A stretch of DNA of 64,000 bases, taken from positions 496,001 to 560,000 of the forward strand of contig NZ_JBDKWZ010000001.1 in NCBI RefSeq assembly GCF_039710355.1, read 5' to 3'. The position numbers and the translations under genes were made by a program. The stretch comes from Rapidithrix thailandica. GTDB taxonomy: Bacteria > Bacteroidota > Bacteroidia > Cytophagales > Flammeovirgaceae. This document shows positions 1 to 9,417 of this stretch, one piece after another. Numbering within the stretch: the stretch's first letter is position 1; each line of letters starts with the position of its first letter. The notes beneath the pieces are model-generated. The model had not been told where the DNA came from and ran no database searches. It saw nothing but the letters and a program-made list of their open reading frames with translations.

Positions 1-1405
1 CTGCAGAGGTGATTTGAACGAATTGAGATTGTTGTAGAGCCTTGATGTCTTTTGCCCCACAATATCCCATTCCGGCTCTTAAGCCTCCTACAAGTTGATA
101 AAGTACTTCAGAAACCAGCCCTTTGTAAGGGACTCTGCCGCTGATTCCTTCCGGCACTAATTTTTTGATATCATCTTCGGCATCTTGGAAATAGCGGTCT
201 TTAGAACCTTTATCCATCGCTTCCAACGAACCCATCCCTCTGTATGATTTGAATTTTCTTCCTTCGAAGAGAATCATTTCTCCTGGTGCCTCCTCGGTTC
301 CGGCAAGTAATGAACCCACCATGACGCAATCAGCTCCTCCGGCAATGGCTTTAACCAAGTCTCCGGAAAAACGGATACCACCGTCTGCGATGAACGGAAC
401 GCCTGTTCCTTCCAGACCTTTGGCGGCTTCCATGACTGCAAACAGTTGAGGAACACCCACACCGGCAATAACACGCGTGGTACAAATACTTCCGGGGCCT
501 ACACCTACTTTTACTCCGTCTGCTCCTGCATCAGCCAAGGCTCTTGCACCGGCTGCCGTAGCAATGTTTCCGGCAATTACATCCAAATCAGGGTATTGGG
601 CTTTCACCTTCTTTACAGTATTGATGACATCTTTGTGTTGGCCATGAGCCGTATCGATACTCACAACGTCTACCCCCGCTTTTTTCAATTCGTGAATTCG
701 CTCCATTATGTCAGGAGTGACTCCCACTGCAGCACCTACACGAAGTCTTCCGAACTCATCTTTACAAGCATTCGGGCGGTCTTTGTTTTTCAGGATATCT
801 TTGTATGTGATAAGCCCTACCAATTTGTAATTTTCATCTACAATGGGTAGTTTCTCAATTTTGTGTTCCTGTAAAATCTCTTCGGCGTTTTCCAAACCAA
901 TACCTTCCTTGGCTGTAATCAGGTTTTCTTTGGTCATAATTTCCTTGACCGGAATGCTTAAATCCTTTTGAAAACGCAGGTCTCGGTTGGTGAGGATTCC
1001 AATGAGTTTTCCGTCATTGTCTATAACAGGAATCCCTCCAATCTTAAATTCCCGCATTAAGTGATTTGCCTCCGCTAGTGACACACCGGGTTTGAGTGTC
1101 ACCGGGTCTAAGATCATTCCACTTTGTGACCGTTTCACTTTACGGACTTGCTCCGCTTGTTGCAGGATGCTCATGTTTTTATGAATAAAACCTAAGCCCC
1201 CCTCCAAAGCGATCGCAATGGCCAGCTCATATTCCGTTACGGTATCCATAGCAGCCGCCAGGATAGGAATATTCAACTTGATGTTTTTGGTCAAATAAGT
1301 GGAAGTGTCCGTCTCACGTGGTAATACCTCAGAATAGCTCGGCACCAGAAGCACATCGTCATAGGTTAGCGCTTCTTTCAAAACTTTAGGATGATCTGAT
1401 GACAT
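1..1405 (-). CDS. guaB: Inosine-5'-monophosphate dehydrogenase, 3' end cut by the window
   Basis: IMP dehydrogenase oxidises IMP to XMP with NAD+, the committed step of cytosolic GMP synthesis. The minus-strand reading begins at the ATG at 1405 (MSSDHPKVLKEALTYDD) and shows the AMDTVTE motif, a CBS-domain pair around residues 95-210 (GIPVIDNDGKLIGILTNRD and KLPIVDENYKLVGLITYKD) and the catalytic loop GVGPGSICTTR, whose Cys forms the E-XMP* intermediate. Towards the window edge GMGYCGAKDI is followed by the start of the usual C-terminal region. About 468 codons are present; the family is usually near 490, so roughly 20 residues lie outside. Identification is secure. Confidence 0.97.
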   Translation of the reverse strand, partial: MSSDHPKVLKEALTYDDVLLVPSYSEVLPRETDTSTYLTKNIKLNIPILAAAMDTVTEYELAIAIALEGGLGFIHKNMSILQQAEQVRKVKRSQSGMILDPVTLKPGVSLAEANHLMREFKIGGIPVIDNDGKLIGILTNRDLRFQKDLSIPVKEIMTKENLITAKEGIGLENAEEILQEHKIEKLPIVDENYKLVGLITYKDILKNKDRPNACKDEFGRLRVGAAVGVTPDIMERIHELKKAGVDVVSIDTAHGQHKDVINTVKKVKAQYPDLDVIAGNIATAAGARALADAGADGVKVGVGPGSICTTRVIAGVGVPQLFAVMEAAKGLEGTGVPFIADGGIRFSGDLVKAIAGGADCVMVGSLLAGTEEAPGEMILFEGRKFKSYRGMGSLEAMDKGSKDRYFQDAEDDIKKLVPEGISGRVPYKGLVSEVLYQLVGGLRAGMGYCGAKDIKALQQSQFVQITSA

Positions 1406-2138
1406 GGCAAATAAATTAGTTCACATTATTTGCCGGACAAAATTAGATAGAATTCTTGATTATAAAAAACAACCCAGGTGAGAAAGAATATTTTTTTTGA
1501 AAAGCAGGCATTTTGTTACTTGTAAAAATCGAGGTGGAAAATTCCTTTTTCCGGTCTTAATGAAGGAAAAAGGCCATTCTTCCCCCTTTGAAACTAAGGA
1601 GATTTTGAGAGGTATTTTTTTATACGGTCGTTTCCTTGGATTGTGTTTACTGGGACAAGGCAGCACTTATCGCTCCAAAAAAGCATATCCCTCCCCAAGT
1701 TGTCAACAGGGAAAATCCGGCTACAAAGAGGAGGGCTTCATTGTAGCACCTCTGAATATTTGACAAATTTTGCTGTAAAATACCACATTGCCGGCGTAAA
1801 TGACTTCATGTATACAGCATATTGTTGACTAAGTTAGTAGTGGTAAAACCTATGCCCTTTTTTTCAAGGCCTTTACCTCAGACTGAAGAAGACCCTATAC
1901 ATATTCGGTTTTTTATATTCACATCAAAATAATCTAATCGGCTTGGCTTTGTTACTATAAGAATTTTTACGATTGGATGAAAAACAAATCCGGAGGCAAA
2001 GAGCTTTTACAGGCATACAGTCAGAGATTGGATGGTCGTGGTATGGCTCGTACGAATTTTGAGTGGCATCCTCTTGTATGTCAATAATTTGATAGGAAAT
2101 TAGAATAGTAAACGTACTTGACAAAACAGCTTTATCCC
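1406..2138. other. Intergenic region, no convincing gene
   Basis: About 730 bases separate the divergently transcribed guaB and TPR-CHAT genes. Short frames of 60-90 codons exist on both strands around 1460-1830 and 1924-2124, but they overlap each other and show no recognisable domain or signal peptide. Apart from the guaB-proximal promoter-like sequence I see no structured element or repeat. Confidence 0.6.
1411..1441 (-). promoter_or_regulatory. guaB: Possible Bacteroidota-type promoter of guaB
   Basis: On the minus strand TTTG (1441-1438) is followed after exactly 19 bases by TAATTTAT (1418-1411), close to the Bacteroidetes sigma consensus TTTG-N19-TAnnTTTG. It lies only a few bases from the guaB ATG, so transcripts would be leaderless or nearly so. 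This is pattern matching in AT-rich DNA; the spacing is good but the second box has two mismatches. Confidence 0.3.
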
Positions 2139-5100
2139 ATGCGCGTTTTAGTTTGTTTGAGTGTTTTTCACTTTGTTATATCTGTTGCCTTTGCACAGTC
2201 CCCACAGTCATTGCAAGACGCTGATAAAACGTATCTTACAGTCGATTCGTTGATCCTGGAATTACAATACGATCAGGCAGTTGGCAAACTCCGAGAAATC
2301 TACCCGGTATATGAACAACACAAACAGTGGGAAAAGTATTTTCAGTGCTTGTATATCCTCAAAGATATCATGGCCAGTAAAGGGGATAGCACAGAGGCCC
2401 AACACTATGCATTGAACCTTCGAACAAAAAGCCAGGAACTGAGTACTGCTGCAGATCAATACTTTAAAGCGGGTAATCAATACCTCAACCAGGGCAATTA
2501 TGATATGGCAGTGGAATATCATCAAAAGGCGATTGCTATTCGGGTAGCCGTATCCAGTGACCAACCTTTGTCGACCGAAGCTTCTTTTGAAGAAGTAAGT
2601 GAATATTACGAAGAAAAAATCCGCTCCGGGATTGCCTCTTTAAGTTATTTTCAAAAGTCCATTGAAGCATACAAAAAAGCTGGGAAGGGTGAAAGTCCTG
2701 AAATGGCTTTTGTGTATTTGCAAATGGGAAAGCTTTACTTCCGGCTAAAGAGCTATGGATTTTCAGAGCAGTACTTACAAAAAGCACTGGGTATTTATCA
2801 ACATCGATATGGAGCCGAACATATTAGTTTGGTGGAGATTTATCAAGAGTTGGGCAAGACGTACGGTGCTTCTCTCCAATACGAGGATGCCATCGATGCC
2901 TATAAAAGTGCTTTGTTGATTCAACGCAATGTACGGGGAGACCGGCAGGGCCTGACCGTAGCATTTCTCAACCAAATAGGTACGTTGTATTTGCAATTGG
3001 GCTCTCTGAATCAGGCGCTGGATTATATTCAACAGGGGCTATCGATACATATAAATTTGTATGGTAAAGAAAGCCCTTCATTAGTAGAGTCCTACAACAA
3101 ATTAGGAGATGTTTACCGGGCATTTTCAAAATGGGACAAAGCCATTGAATATTATCAAAAAAGTTATCAGTTATTGCTCAAAAATCATGGCTATAGTGAA
3201 ATGTTGGGGGAAACCTATATAAAATTAGGAGATGCTTATCACTATCGACAAAGTTTCGATACTGCGCTGAACTACTACCAACAAGCATTTGACATATTGC
3301 AAAAGCTTTACGGTACCCGTCATCAAAAAGTAGCGATGGCCTACAGCCAGTTGGGAAAAGCGTACCGGAGCATTAAAAATTACCGGAAGTCTGTAGATAA
3401 TTATCAAAAAGCCTTGGGAATTTACAGGTCGTTGTACGGGCTCAAGCATGCAACGGTGGCCATAACCTATTTTGATTTGGCTGAAATGTATTTGGAACGA
3501 GGGCAATCCGGCCGGGCACTGAACAATTTTCAACAGGCAATTATGGCGAATGTGGAGGGATTTGACAATACAAATATGTATGCCAATCCGGGGTTAAAAC
3601 GGTATTACGATCAGCGTTTGTTGTTACAATCTTTACGGAAAAAGGCCGACTTATTGGAGCAGCGTTTTCAAGAGTCCCGAAGCAAACAAGACTTGCATGC
3701 GGCTTTGGAAGTGTATCAGCTCTGTGATACATTGATTGATCATATCCAACAGTCGTTTGTATCTCAATCAGATAAATTGATGTTGGCACAGACCGCTACG
3801 GAAGTCTATCAAGCCGGTATCAGCTTGGCCTATGTCATGGAAAATCCTTACTTGGGCTTTTACTTTTCCGAAAAGAGTAAATCGGGTGTACTGTTGGAGT
3901 CAATTGTTGATTCGGAAGCAAAAACGTTTGCCGGTATACCGGATTCGCTTTTGCGGAATGAACGAAAGTTGAGAGCAGAATTGGCAGCTTTGAACAAACA
4001 GTTGGTTGAAGAAACAAGTACAGCTTCGTATGAGACCCTACAGGAAGAACTTTTTAAGAAAAAGCTGGCGTTTGAAGAGCTTACGCGCCTGTTTGAATAC
4101 AAATACCCCAAATACCATGAATTGAAAATAAAGAACGAAACAGCACAACTCCCGGAGATTCAAAAAGTCCTTCATCCCGAAATGGCTTTGATCGAATATT
4201 TTTTAACAGATGATGCGTTGTACGTCTTTACGGTGTTAAAGGATGATTTTTTTATGGATAAAGTCTCCTTGGAAAAAGACTTTTCCCGTCAAATTACCGG
4301 GTTGCGCAATAGCATTCTGTATAAAATTGACGATCTCTATGTTTTGTTCGCTTCTGAGTTGTATGAAACTTTGTTCCCGCGCGAATTACCTGCTCAAGTG
4401 AAAGAAGTCGTAATAATTCCTGATGGTCCTCTTAGTCAGGTTCCTTTTGAAGCCTTGTTGACCCATGGCGATGGAGATCCGGAAGCTTTGAGTGAGTTGC
4501 CTTATCTCATCAAAAAGTGGGGAATGAGCTATGCCTACTCGGCCACCTTGTTTGAAGAAACCGTAAGCCGGTATTTGCCCCTTGCCAGTTTTGATTTCGT
4601 AGGGTATGCTCCGGTTTTTTCCGAAAAGAAATCCACTTCTGCGAGTCATACGACCCGGAGCTTATTGTCTCAGATTAATACCTTGGATTCTACAAAAACC
4701 AGAGGACTACTGGACGAAAGGGGAAACATCGTTCCGATTCCGGGTACTGAGGTGGAGATAAAGAAAATAGCCCGGATTTTCCGGAAAAACGATAAAATTA
4801 CCCAACTCTATACCTATGATGATGCCCGGGAAGGTTACTTAAAAGAAGGGCGGTTGGGGGATTACAAATTTTTACATATTGCCACGCACGGCTTTGTAAA
4901 TGAGGAAGAACCGGAGCTTTCCGGGATTTTATTTGCTCAAGAAACTGACGATAAAGACGATGGCGTTTTGTATTCGGGAGAATTGTATAACTTACAGCTA
5001 AATGCTCAATTGGTGGTCTTATCCGCCTGTGAAACGGGTTTGGGAAAATATTCCAAAGGTGAAGGAATTATAGGATTGACCAGGGCTTTGCTCTATGCCG

Positions 5101-5327
5101 GCACTAAGAATATTCTGGTGTCACTATGGCAAGTATCCGATAAATCTACTACGGAACTAATGGTAGATTTATACGATGAGGTATTGCAAAATGAGTTTGA
5201 AGACTTTTCCTCTGCACAGGAAATGCACATCACCCGTGCTTTGAGAGATGCCAAACTGAAGATGATAGAAAAGGGCAACTTCGCACACCCTTATTATTGG
5301 TCACCATTTGTTTTAATAGGCCGCTAA
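2139..5327 (+). CDS. Secreted TPR-CHAT protein (caspase-clan peptidase-like)
   Basis: The protein begins with a signal peptide (MRVLVCLSVFHFVISVAFAQ) if the ATG at 2139 is used; an in-frame TTG lies at 2118, but the ATG places the n-region and hydrophobic core properly. Residues roughly 60-480 are tetratricopeptide repeats of about 40 residues (YLQMGKLYFRLKSYGFSEQY, TYIKLGDAYHYRQSFDTALN), followed by a helical linker. The C-terminal 300 residues form a CHAT domain with the dyad HIATHG (His near 917) and LSACETG (Cys near 964), both intact. CHAT domains are caspase/separase-like peptidases; the target here is unknown. No gRAMP or CRISPR gene is nearby, so the type III-E Csx29 context does not apply. 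It appears monocistronic, with rqcH 66 bases downstream. Confidence 0.9.
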   Translation: MRVLVCLSVFHFVISVAFAQSPQSLQDADKTYLTVDSLILELQYDQAVGKLREIYPVYEQHKQWEKYFQCLYILKDIMASKGDSTEAQHYALNLRTKSQELSTAADQYFKAGNQYLNQGNYDMAVEYHQKAIAIRVAVSSDQPLSTEASFEEVSEYYEEKIRSGIASLSYFQKSIEAYKKAGKGESPEMAFVYLQMGKLYFRLKSYGFSEQYLQKALGIYQHRYGAEHISLVEIYQELGKTYGASLQYEDAIDAYKSALLIQRNVRGDRQGLTVAFLNQIGTLYLQLGSLNQALDYIQQGLSIHINLYGKESPSLVESYNKLGDVYRAFSKWDKAIEYYQKSYQLLLKNHGYSEMLGETYIKLGDAYHYRQSFDTALNYYQQAFDILQKLYGTRHQKVAMAYSQLGKAYRSIKNYRKSVDNYQKALGIYRSLYGLKHATVAITYFDLAEMYLERGQSGRALNNFQQAIMANVEGFDNTNMYANPGLKRYYDQRLLLQSLRKKADLLEQRFQESRSKQDLHAALEVYQLCDTLIDHIQQSFVSQSDKLMLAQTATEVYQAGISLAYVMENPYLGFYFSEKSKSGVLLESIVDSEAKTFAGIPDSLLRNERKLRAELAALNKQLVEETSTASYETLQEELFKKKLAFEELTRLFEYKYPKYHELKIKNETAQLPEIQKVLHPEMALIEYFLTDDALYVFTVLKDDFFMDKVSLEKDFSRQITGLRNSILYKIDDLYVLFASELYETLFPRELPAQVKEVVIIPDGPLSQVPFEALLTHGDGDPEALSELPYLIKKWGMSYAYSATLFEETVSRYLPLASFDFVGYAPVFSEKKSTSASHTTRSLLSQINTLDSTKTRGLLDERGNIVPIPGTEVEIKKIARIFRKNDKITQLYTYDDAREGYLKEGRLGDYKFLHIATHGFVNEEEPELSGILFAQETDDKDDGVLYSGELYNLQLNAQLVVLSACETGLGKYSKGEGIIGLTRALLYAGTKNILVSLWQVSDKSTTELMVDLYDEVLQNEFEDFSSAQEMHITRALRDAKLKMIEKGNFAHPYYWSPFVLIGR

Positions 5328-5393
5328 AGTTTCCTTTGTAGCTTTGGGGCATTGTGGTGCTCTGATTACGTCATTGGGTAAAGATCGAGATTC

Positions 5394-6944
5394 ATGCATA
5401 ATAATTATTATTTTCTCAAACATTTGAGTACGGCTTTGGCAAAACCGTTGACCGGTTTGGAGTTGGCCACATGTTTTAGCCAAAATAAAGATGAACTGGT
5501 TCTGGGTTTTTGCAACCCGGAAAGCGAGTTTTGGATAAAAGCATCTTTAGTCCCCAATCTAAATGTGCTCTCTTTTCCCAAAGACTTTAAACGCTCAAAG
5601 AAAAACAGTGTGGATTTGTTTAGTGATGTGTTGGGGAAACAGGTTACCGGAGTCCGGCAGTTTGCGAACGAAAGGTGTTTTGGAATTGAGCTAGGGGAGG
5701 AGATGTTGTTGTTCAAGTTATTTGGCAACCGGTCCAATATTTTGTGGATCTCCGATGGAACAGTACAAGAGGTTTTTCAAAATAAATATCAGGATGATTT
5801 TGAAATAGACATCCGGCAGTTGGACAGGCCTTTAGACCAAACATTTGAAACTTTTGAACATCAGGGCTTAAAAGCGACTTTCCCAACTTTTGGCAGGGTA
5901 GTAAAAAAATACTTGGAAGCACAAGGTTGGAAGGATCTATCAACTCCTGCCCAACAATGGGAGCTCTTGCAACACGTGTTGTCGGAATTAGAGACGCCTT
6001 CTTTTTATGTGTGCAATATTGAGGAGAAGATACAATTACTTTTGTTTGAGCAAGGGGAAGTCTTGGCGAAGAGTACAGACCCTATTCAGGCCAGTAATGA
6101 GTATTATTATCATTTTTCCAAGAGCTTTTTTCTAGGCAGGGAGAAAGATCAAATCATAAAAATATTAGAAAAAAAACTCAGCAATGCGGAAAGCTATATT
6201 GCCAAAAATGAGGCGAAATATGGCGATTTGAGAGACAATTCCCGCTATGAGGAATTGGCGAATATCCTGATGGCCAATATTCATCAAATTCCTCCGCGAA
6301 GCCAAGAGGTGGAGTTGTTGGATTTTTACCGGAATGAAATGATAAAAATCAAATTGAAAGAAAAACTCTCTCCGCAAAAAAATGCCGAAATACTGTACCG
6401 TAAGGCTAAAAACCAAAAAATAGAATTACAAAAACTTCAGGAAAACATAGACCGGAAGTATTCGGAATCAGAAGCCCTTCAGGAACATTTAGAGGAGATT
6501 CGAGGCATTGAAAATGTCAAAGAGTTAAGAAAGTATTTGAAGCATCATCATTTGGAGACTAGTAGAACACAGGAAAACCAGTTTCCTTTCAGAAGGTTTG
6601 AAATAGAGGGTTTTGACATTTGGATCGGTAAAAATGCCTCTAATAACGATTTATTGACTCAGAAGTACGCGTATAAAGAAGATTTGTGGTTACATGCCAG
6701 GGATGTATCCGGTTCGCACGTTGTCATCAAATACCAGGCAGGAAAAAAGATACCGGATACGGTAATTGAGAAGGCAGCCGCAATAGCCGCATATTACTCC
6801 CAAAGAAAAAATGACTCTTTGTGTCCGGTGATTTATACCCCGAAAAAATTTGTGCGCAAGCCGAAACACCTTCCTCCGGGAGCAGTGATTGTCGACAAAG
6901 AACAAGTGATTTTGGTGGAGCCCAAAGCGTATTCAAAGATTTAA
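5394..6944 (+). CDS. NFACT family protein, RqcH-like ribosome quality control factor
   Basis: In bacteria RqcH binds obstructed 50S subunits carrying peptidyl-tRNA and directs C-terminal alanine tailing. The 516-residue protein has the expected order: an N-terminal NFACT-N region (about 1-250), a long charged coiled coil (about 250-390), and a C-terminal NFACT-R domain with the signatures EDLWLHARDVSGSHVVI (near 424) and RKPKHLPPGAVIV (near 487). It is slightly shorter than Firmicute homologues (about 570), which is common in Bacteroidota. The ATG at 5394 is the first good start. There is no obvious operon partner; the upstream CHAT gene ends 66 bases before. Confidence 0.88.
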   Translation: MHNNYYFLKHLSTALAKPLTGLELATCFSQNKDELVLGFCNPESEFWIKASLVPNLNVLSFPKDFKRSKKNSVDLFSDVLGKQVTGVRQFANERCFGIELGEEMLLFKLFGNRSNILWISDGTVQEVFQNKYQDDFEIDIRQLDRPLDQTFETFEHQGLKATFPTFGRVVKKYLEAQGWKDLSTPAQQWELLQHVLSELETPSFYVCNIEEKIQLLLFEQGEVLAKSTDPIQASNEYYYHFSKSFFLGREKDQIIKILEKKLSNAESYIAKNEAKYGDLRDNSRYEELANILMANIHQIPPRSQEVELLDFYRNEMIKIKLKEKLSPQKNAEILYRKAKNQKIELQKLQENIDRKYSESEALQEHLEEIRGIENVKELRKYLKHHHLETSRTQENQFPFRRFEIEGFDIWIGKNASNNDLLTQKYAYKEDLWLHARDVSGSHVVIKYQAGKKIPDTVIEKAAAIAAYYSQRKNDSLCPVIYTPKKFVRKPKHLPPGAVIVDKEQVILVEPKAYSKI

Positions 6945-7396
6945 AAGGCTTTTCTGAACGGACTTTTTTGCAAAAAATCAGAATACCTTACTTCTATCAA
7001 AATATTGAGCGTTTTGGAGATAAATAAATAGAGTATTCTTGTATTTATCTCACAATCAGTTGCCTGTGTGTTCCCCGGATGGGAAGGAAGTGCCTTGCCC
7101 GGCAAATGAAATTTTACCGGATGCCCGTTGAATGCATTTTCGTTCTATGAAAGGTACAATTTCACAAGAGAATAGTTAAACGATGAGCACTGAAGGTTTA
7201 GAAGATATTGGAAAAGTACAAATCAATATCAGGATTGTGAGTCGAAGACCGTAGTGCCTGTCTTTTATCATTCCTCATGGGATTTTTTTTGATTGCTCTT
7301 CAAAAATTACCTCCTGAAAATATCCCCTTATTTTTGATGATCTCAGAAATGATTAACTTAGAAATGTTATTTTTTTGATTTTAAATCAATACGGCC
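6945..7396. other. Intergenic region, nothing recognised
   Basis: About 450 bases between the RqcH-like gene and the small lipoprotein gene. I found no open frame with plausible protein features, no strong hairpin and no match to the repeats seen elsewhere. The last 80 bases are very AT-rich and probably hold the lipoprotein promoter, but no clear consensus stands out. Confidence 0.5.
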
Positions 7397-7828
7397 ATGA
7401 GTCTGAGAATACTTTTACATTTGTTGATGCTTTTTTTGTTTTTACTTGCCATTGCAGCTTGTAATCCTTCTGCTGAAAGCTCCCAAAAGGACTTGACTGT
7501 GAACATTACAGGAACGTTTGAAGGGGTGTGGATGGCCACCGGAGGTACTCCGCAAACCGTATCCGTATCCATTGAAAAAGTTGATAACGATGAAATACGT
7601 TTTACGAGTAAAGGCCACACCCTGTTGGTGAATTTAAGTGGTGATCCTGAAAAAATAATATTCAATGTTCCGAAACAAGATTACAAAGATATTGTAGTAA
7701 CAGGTACTAAAAAGGAGCATGGAGGGGCTGGAGATTTTAATTTGAAAACCAGGAAATTATCCTTATCTATTCATGCGGATGAGAGTTTTGATGAAATTTA
7801 TCTGGAATCGTTTGCCTTGGAAATTTAA
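7397..7828 (+). CDS. Small putative lipoprotein, unknown function
   Basis: 143 residues starting MSLRILLHLLMLFLFLLAIAAC: a lipoprotein signal peptide with lipobox AIAAC (Cys about residue 22). The mature part is short and beta-rich, with a TFEGVWMATGGTPQTVSVSI segment typical of small lipocalin-like or lipid/solute-binding barrels in Bacteroidota, but I do not recognise a named family. It stands alone, preceded by 450 bases without genes and followed by a strong bidirectional terminator. Placement in the envelope is well supported by the lipobox; function is unknown. Confidence 0.75.
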   Translation: MSLRILLHLLMLFLFLLAIAACNPSAESSQKDLTVNITGTFEGVWMATGGTPQTVSVSIEKVDNDEIRFTSKGHTLLVNLSGDPEKIIFNVPKQDYKDIVVTGTKKEHGGAGDFNLKTRKLSLSIHADESFDEIYLESFALEI

Positions 7829-7865
7829 TATAAATGTAAAATAGATTTATCAGAGTTATAACTTA

Positions 7866-7899
7866 GAAAAAAGGTATAGCGTTTTGCTATACCTTTTTT
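7866..7899. terminator. Bidirectional intrinsic terminator
   Basis: A perfect 14-bp stem (AAAAAAGGTATAGC / GCTATACCTTTTTT) with a GTTTT loop lies between the convergent lipoprotein and LRR genes. The A/T flanks give a T tract on either strand. Confidence 0.85.
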
Positions 7900-7930
7900 C
7901 TTTGCGGATAAAATGGAGTGTTGTTTTTTA

Positions 7931-9019
7931 TTAAAAATAATCGGTTTCCACATTAGGGTATTTATCTTGGAAAGCTTCAATTTCTTCATCCGGTATTTTG
8001 CTATCTCTACAGTACAACACAGTCAATGCTTTGGCATTTTGAATAGGAGACAGGCTGCTGATTGGGGTTTCTACAAAAATTAGAATCGAAAGATTCGGCA
8101 ATTCAGTCAAAGGACTTAAACTGTCAATTTGCGTTTGGGAAAAAGTAAGTTCTTTTAACATTTTTAGTTTGGTGAGAGCTCCGATATCTTTCACTTTCGT
8201 ATGGGAGAAGAAAAGCCTTTCCAAGGATTTCAATTCTTTGACAGCGTCAAGAGAAGAAATTTCTGTTTCATTCAGGTTAAGAGTTTCCAGGGCTTCCAGC
8301 TCTTTTAGCGGGTGGAGGTCAATGACCTTTGTTTTCCGGATCTGCAGGTGCTTGAGGAGCTTTAATTTTTTCAGGGGTTCAAGGTCTTCCACATCCGTTT
8401 CGGATAGTTGAAGAGACTCCAGTTTTATCAGTTTAGCCAAAGGTTCTAATGATTGAATATTGGTATTATCCAGTGAAGCTTTCTTGAGAGAAGTAAAGGC
8501 ACTGAGTTCGGACCAGTCTTTTAACCGAACCTCAAATAAGTCCACCTTCTCAAGGTTGGCCAAATCATGGATGGAAGCCAAAGAGGTAATCCGGGTGCCG
8601 GCACAAATTAATTCTTTCAGCCCTACCAGTTCATTGAGCGGAGCCAGGTCTTCCACATATGTGTATGCACAGTTTAACTTGGTTAGGTTTTTTAAAGAAG
8701 AAAGGGGACTAAGGTCATTTATAAAAGCATAGGAACAATCTACTTCTTTCAGATGGATCAATGATTGAATTGGTTCAAGAGAATTGATATTCCGTTCGTC
8801 ACCAAAGTCATCTATTCCCGTACAAGTGATTTTTTCCAAGGCGTATATTGTATCCAGCCCTGCCTGGGTGAGGGGTTCTTCCAGCCCCGTTTCATTGAGA
8901 AAGCATTCTTTCCATTCTTTAGTCAAACCGTTCCACCAATCCAGTGTCAATGGTTGCTCTTGTGCTTGTACAGTGCCTCCTAAACAAAGAAGTCCTAGAA
9001 TAAGTATTTTCCATTTCAT
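7931..9019 (-). CDS. Secreted leucine-rich-repeat protein
   Basis: 362 residues with a signal peptide (MKWKILILGLLCLGGTVQAQ). After a short N-terminal cap (LTLDWWNGLTKEWKECFLNE) the protein consists of about thirteen 22-23-residue leucine-rich repeats of the internalin/SDS22 type (for example LEPLKKLKLLKHLQIRKTKV), ending in a short cap with a Cys. LRR proteins of this kind act as protein-binding scaffolds; the partner cannot be told from sequence. No sorting domain (Por/T9SS type A) is visible at the C-terminus. The gene is monocistronic and divergent from sufC. Confidence 0.85.
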   Translation of the reverse strand: MKWKILILGLLCLGGTVQAQEQPLTLDWWNGLTKEWKECFLNETGLEEPLTQAGLDTIYALEKITCTGIDDFGDERNINSLEPIQSLIHLKEVDCSYAFINDLSPLSSLKNLTKLNCAYTYVEDLAPLNELVGLKELICAGTRITSLASIHDLANLEKVDLFEVRLKDWSELSAFTSLKKASLDNTNIQSLEPLAKLIKLESLQLSETDVEDLEPLKKLKLLKHLQIRKTKVIDLHPLKELEALETLNLNETEISSLDAVKELKSLERLFFSHTKVKDIGALTKLKMLKELTFSQTQIDSLSPLTELPNLSILIFVETPISSLSPIQNAKALTVLYCRDSKIPDEEIEAFQDKYPNVETDYF

Positions 9020-9417
9020 GTAGCACTAATTGATTAATATGACTAATTAAAAAGCAAAACACTTCATTGTTTACTTTTTTTACTTTACCATTTAGTATAA
9101 TCTTACGCTTTTATTACGGTGTAATGTTTAAAATCTGATTTAAAAAGGATAAAATTTGATAAGTAAGCGAAAAAGGGATATGAGTATGGGTTATCTCCGG
9201 TTAACAACATGGGGGCTGTGCTAAACCGGAGCGTGATCCGGCGTTTTTTGTAGAGGATCCTGATCACTTATCGCATTTTAACTCAATAGTTTAGAATAAT
9301 TTTAAATAAAATAACTAATTTTGAAGCCCCTGTGGCTTTGCCAAGCAATTTTAGGGAAAATTTATAAAATAAATATACAAGTTTAGCTGGCTGATTTTAA
9401 ACAGAAATCTTTTTACA
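9020..9417. other. Divergent promoter region upstream of sufC
   Basis: About 400 bases between the LRR gene and sufC. It holds a short inverted repeat (TCCGGTT ... AACCGGA, about 9196-9231) and, at 9315-9322, TAATTTTG, an exact match to the TAnnTTTG -7 box of Bacteroidota promoters, although no TTTG lies 19 bases upstream of it. No gene is visible. Confidence 0.4.
9315..9322 (+). promoter_or_regulatory. Possible -7 box for sufCD
   Basis: TAATTTTG fits the Bacteroidetes -7 consensus TAnnTTTG and lies about 95 bases before the sufC ATG. The -33 element is not clear, so this is only a weak candidate. Confidence 0.25.

Noticed and set aside
446..850. 134-codon plus-strand frame at the left edge
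   Set aside because: It is antisense to guaB, which has clear motifs in the other strand; no domain or signal supports it.
2139..5327. Type III-E CRISPR (gRAMP/Csx29) association of the TPR-CHAT protein
   Set aside because: No CRISPR array, gRAMP or other cas gene is present, and the protein has a signal peptide.
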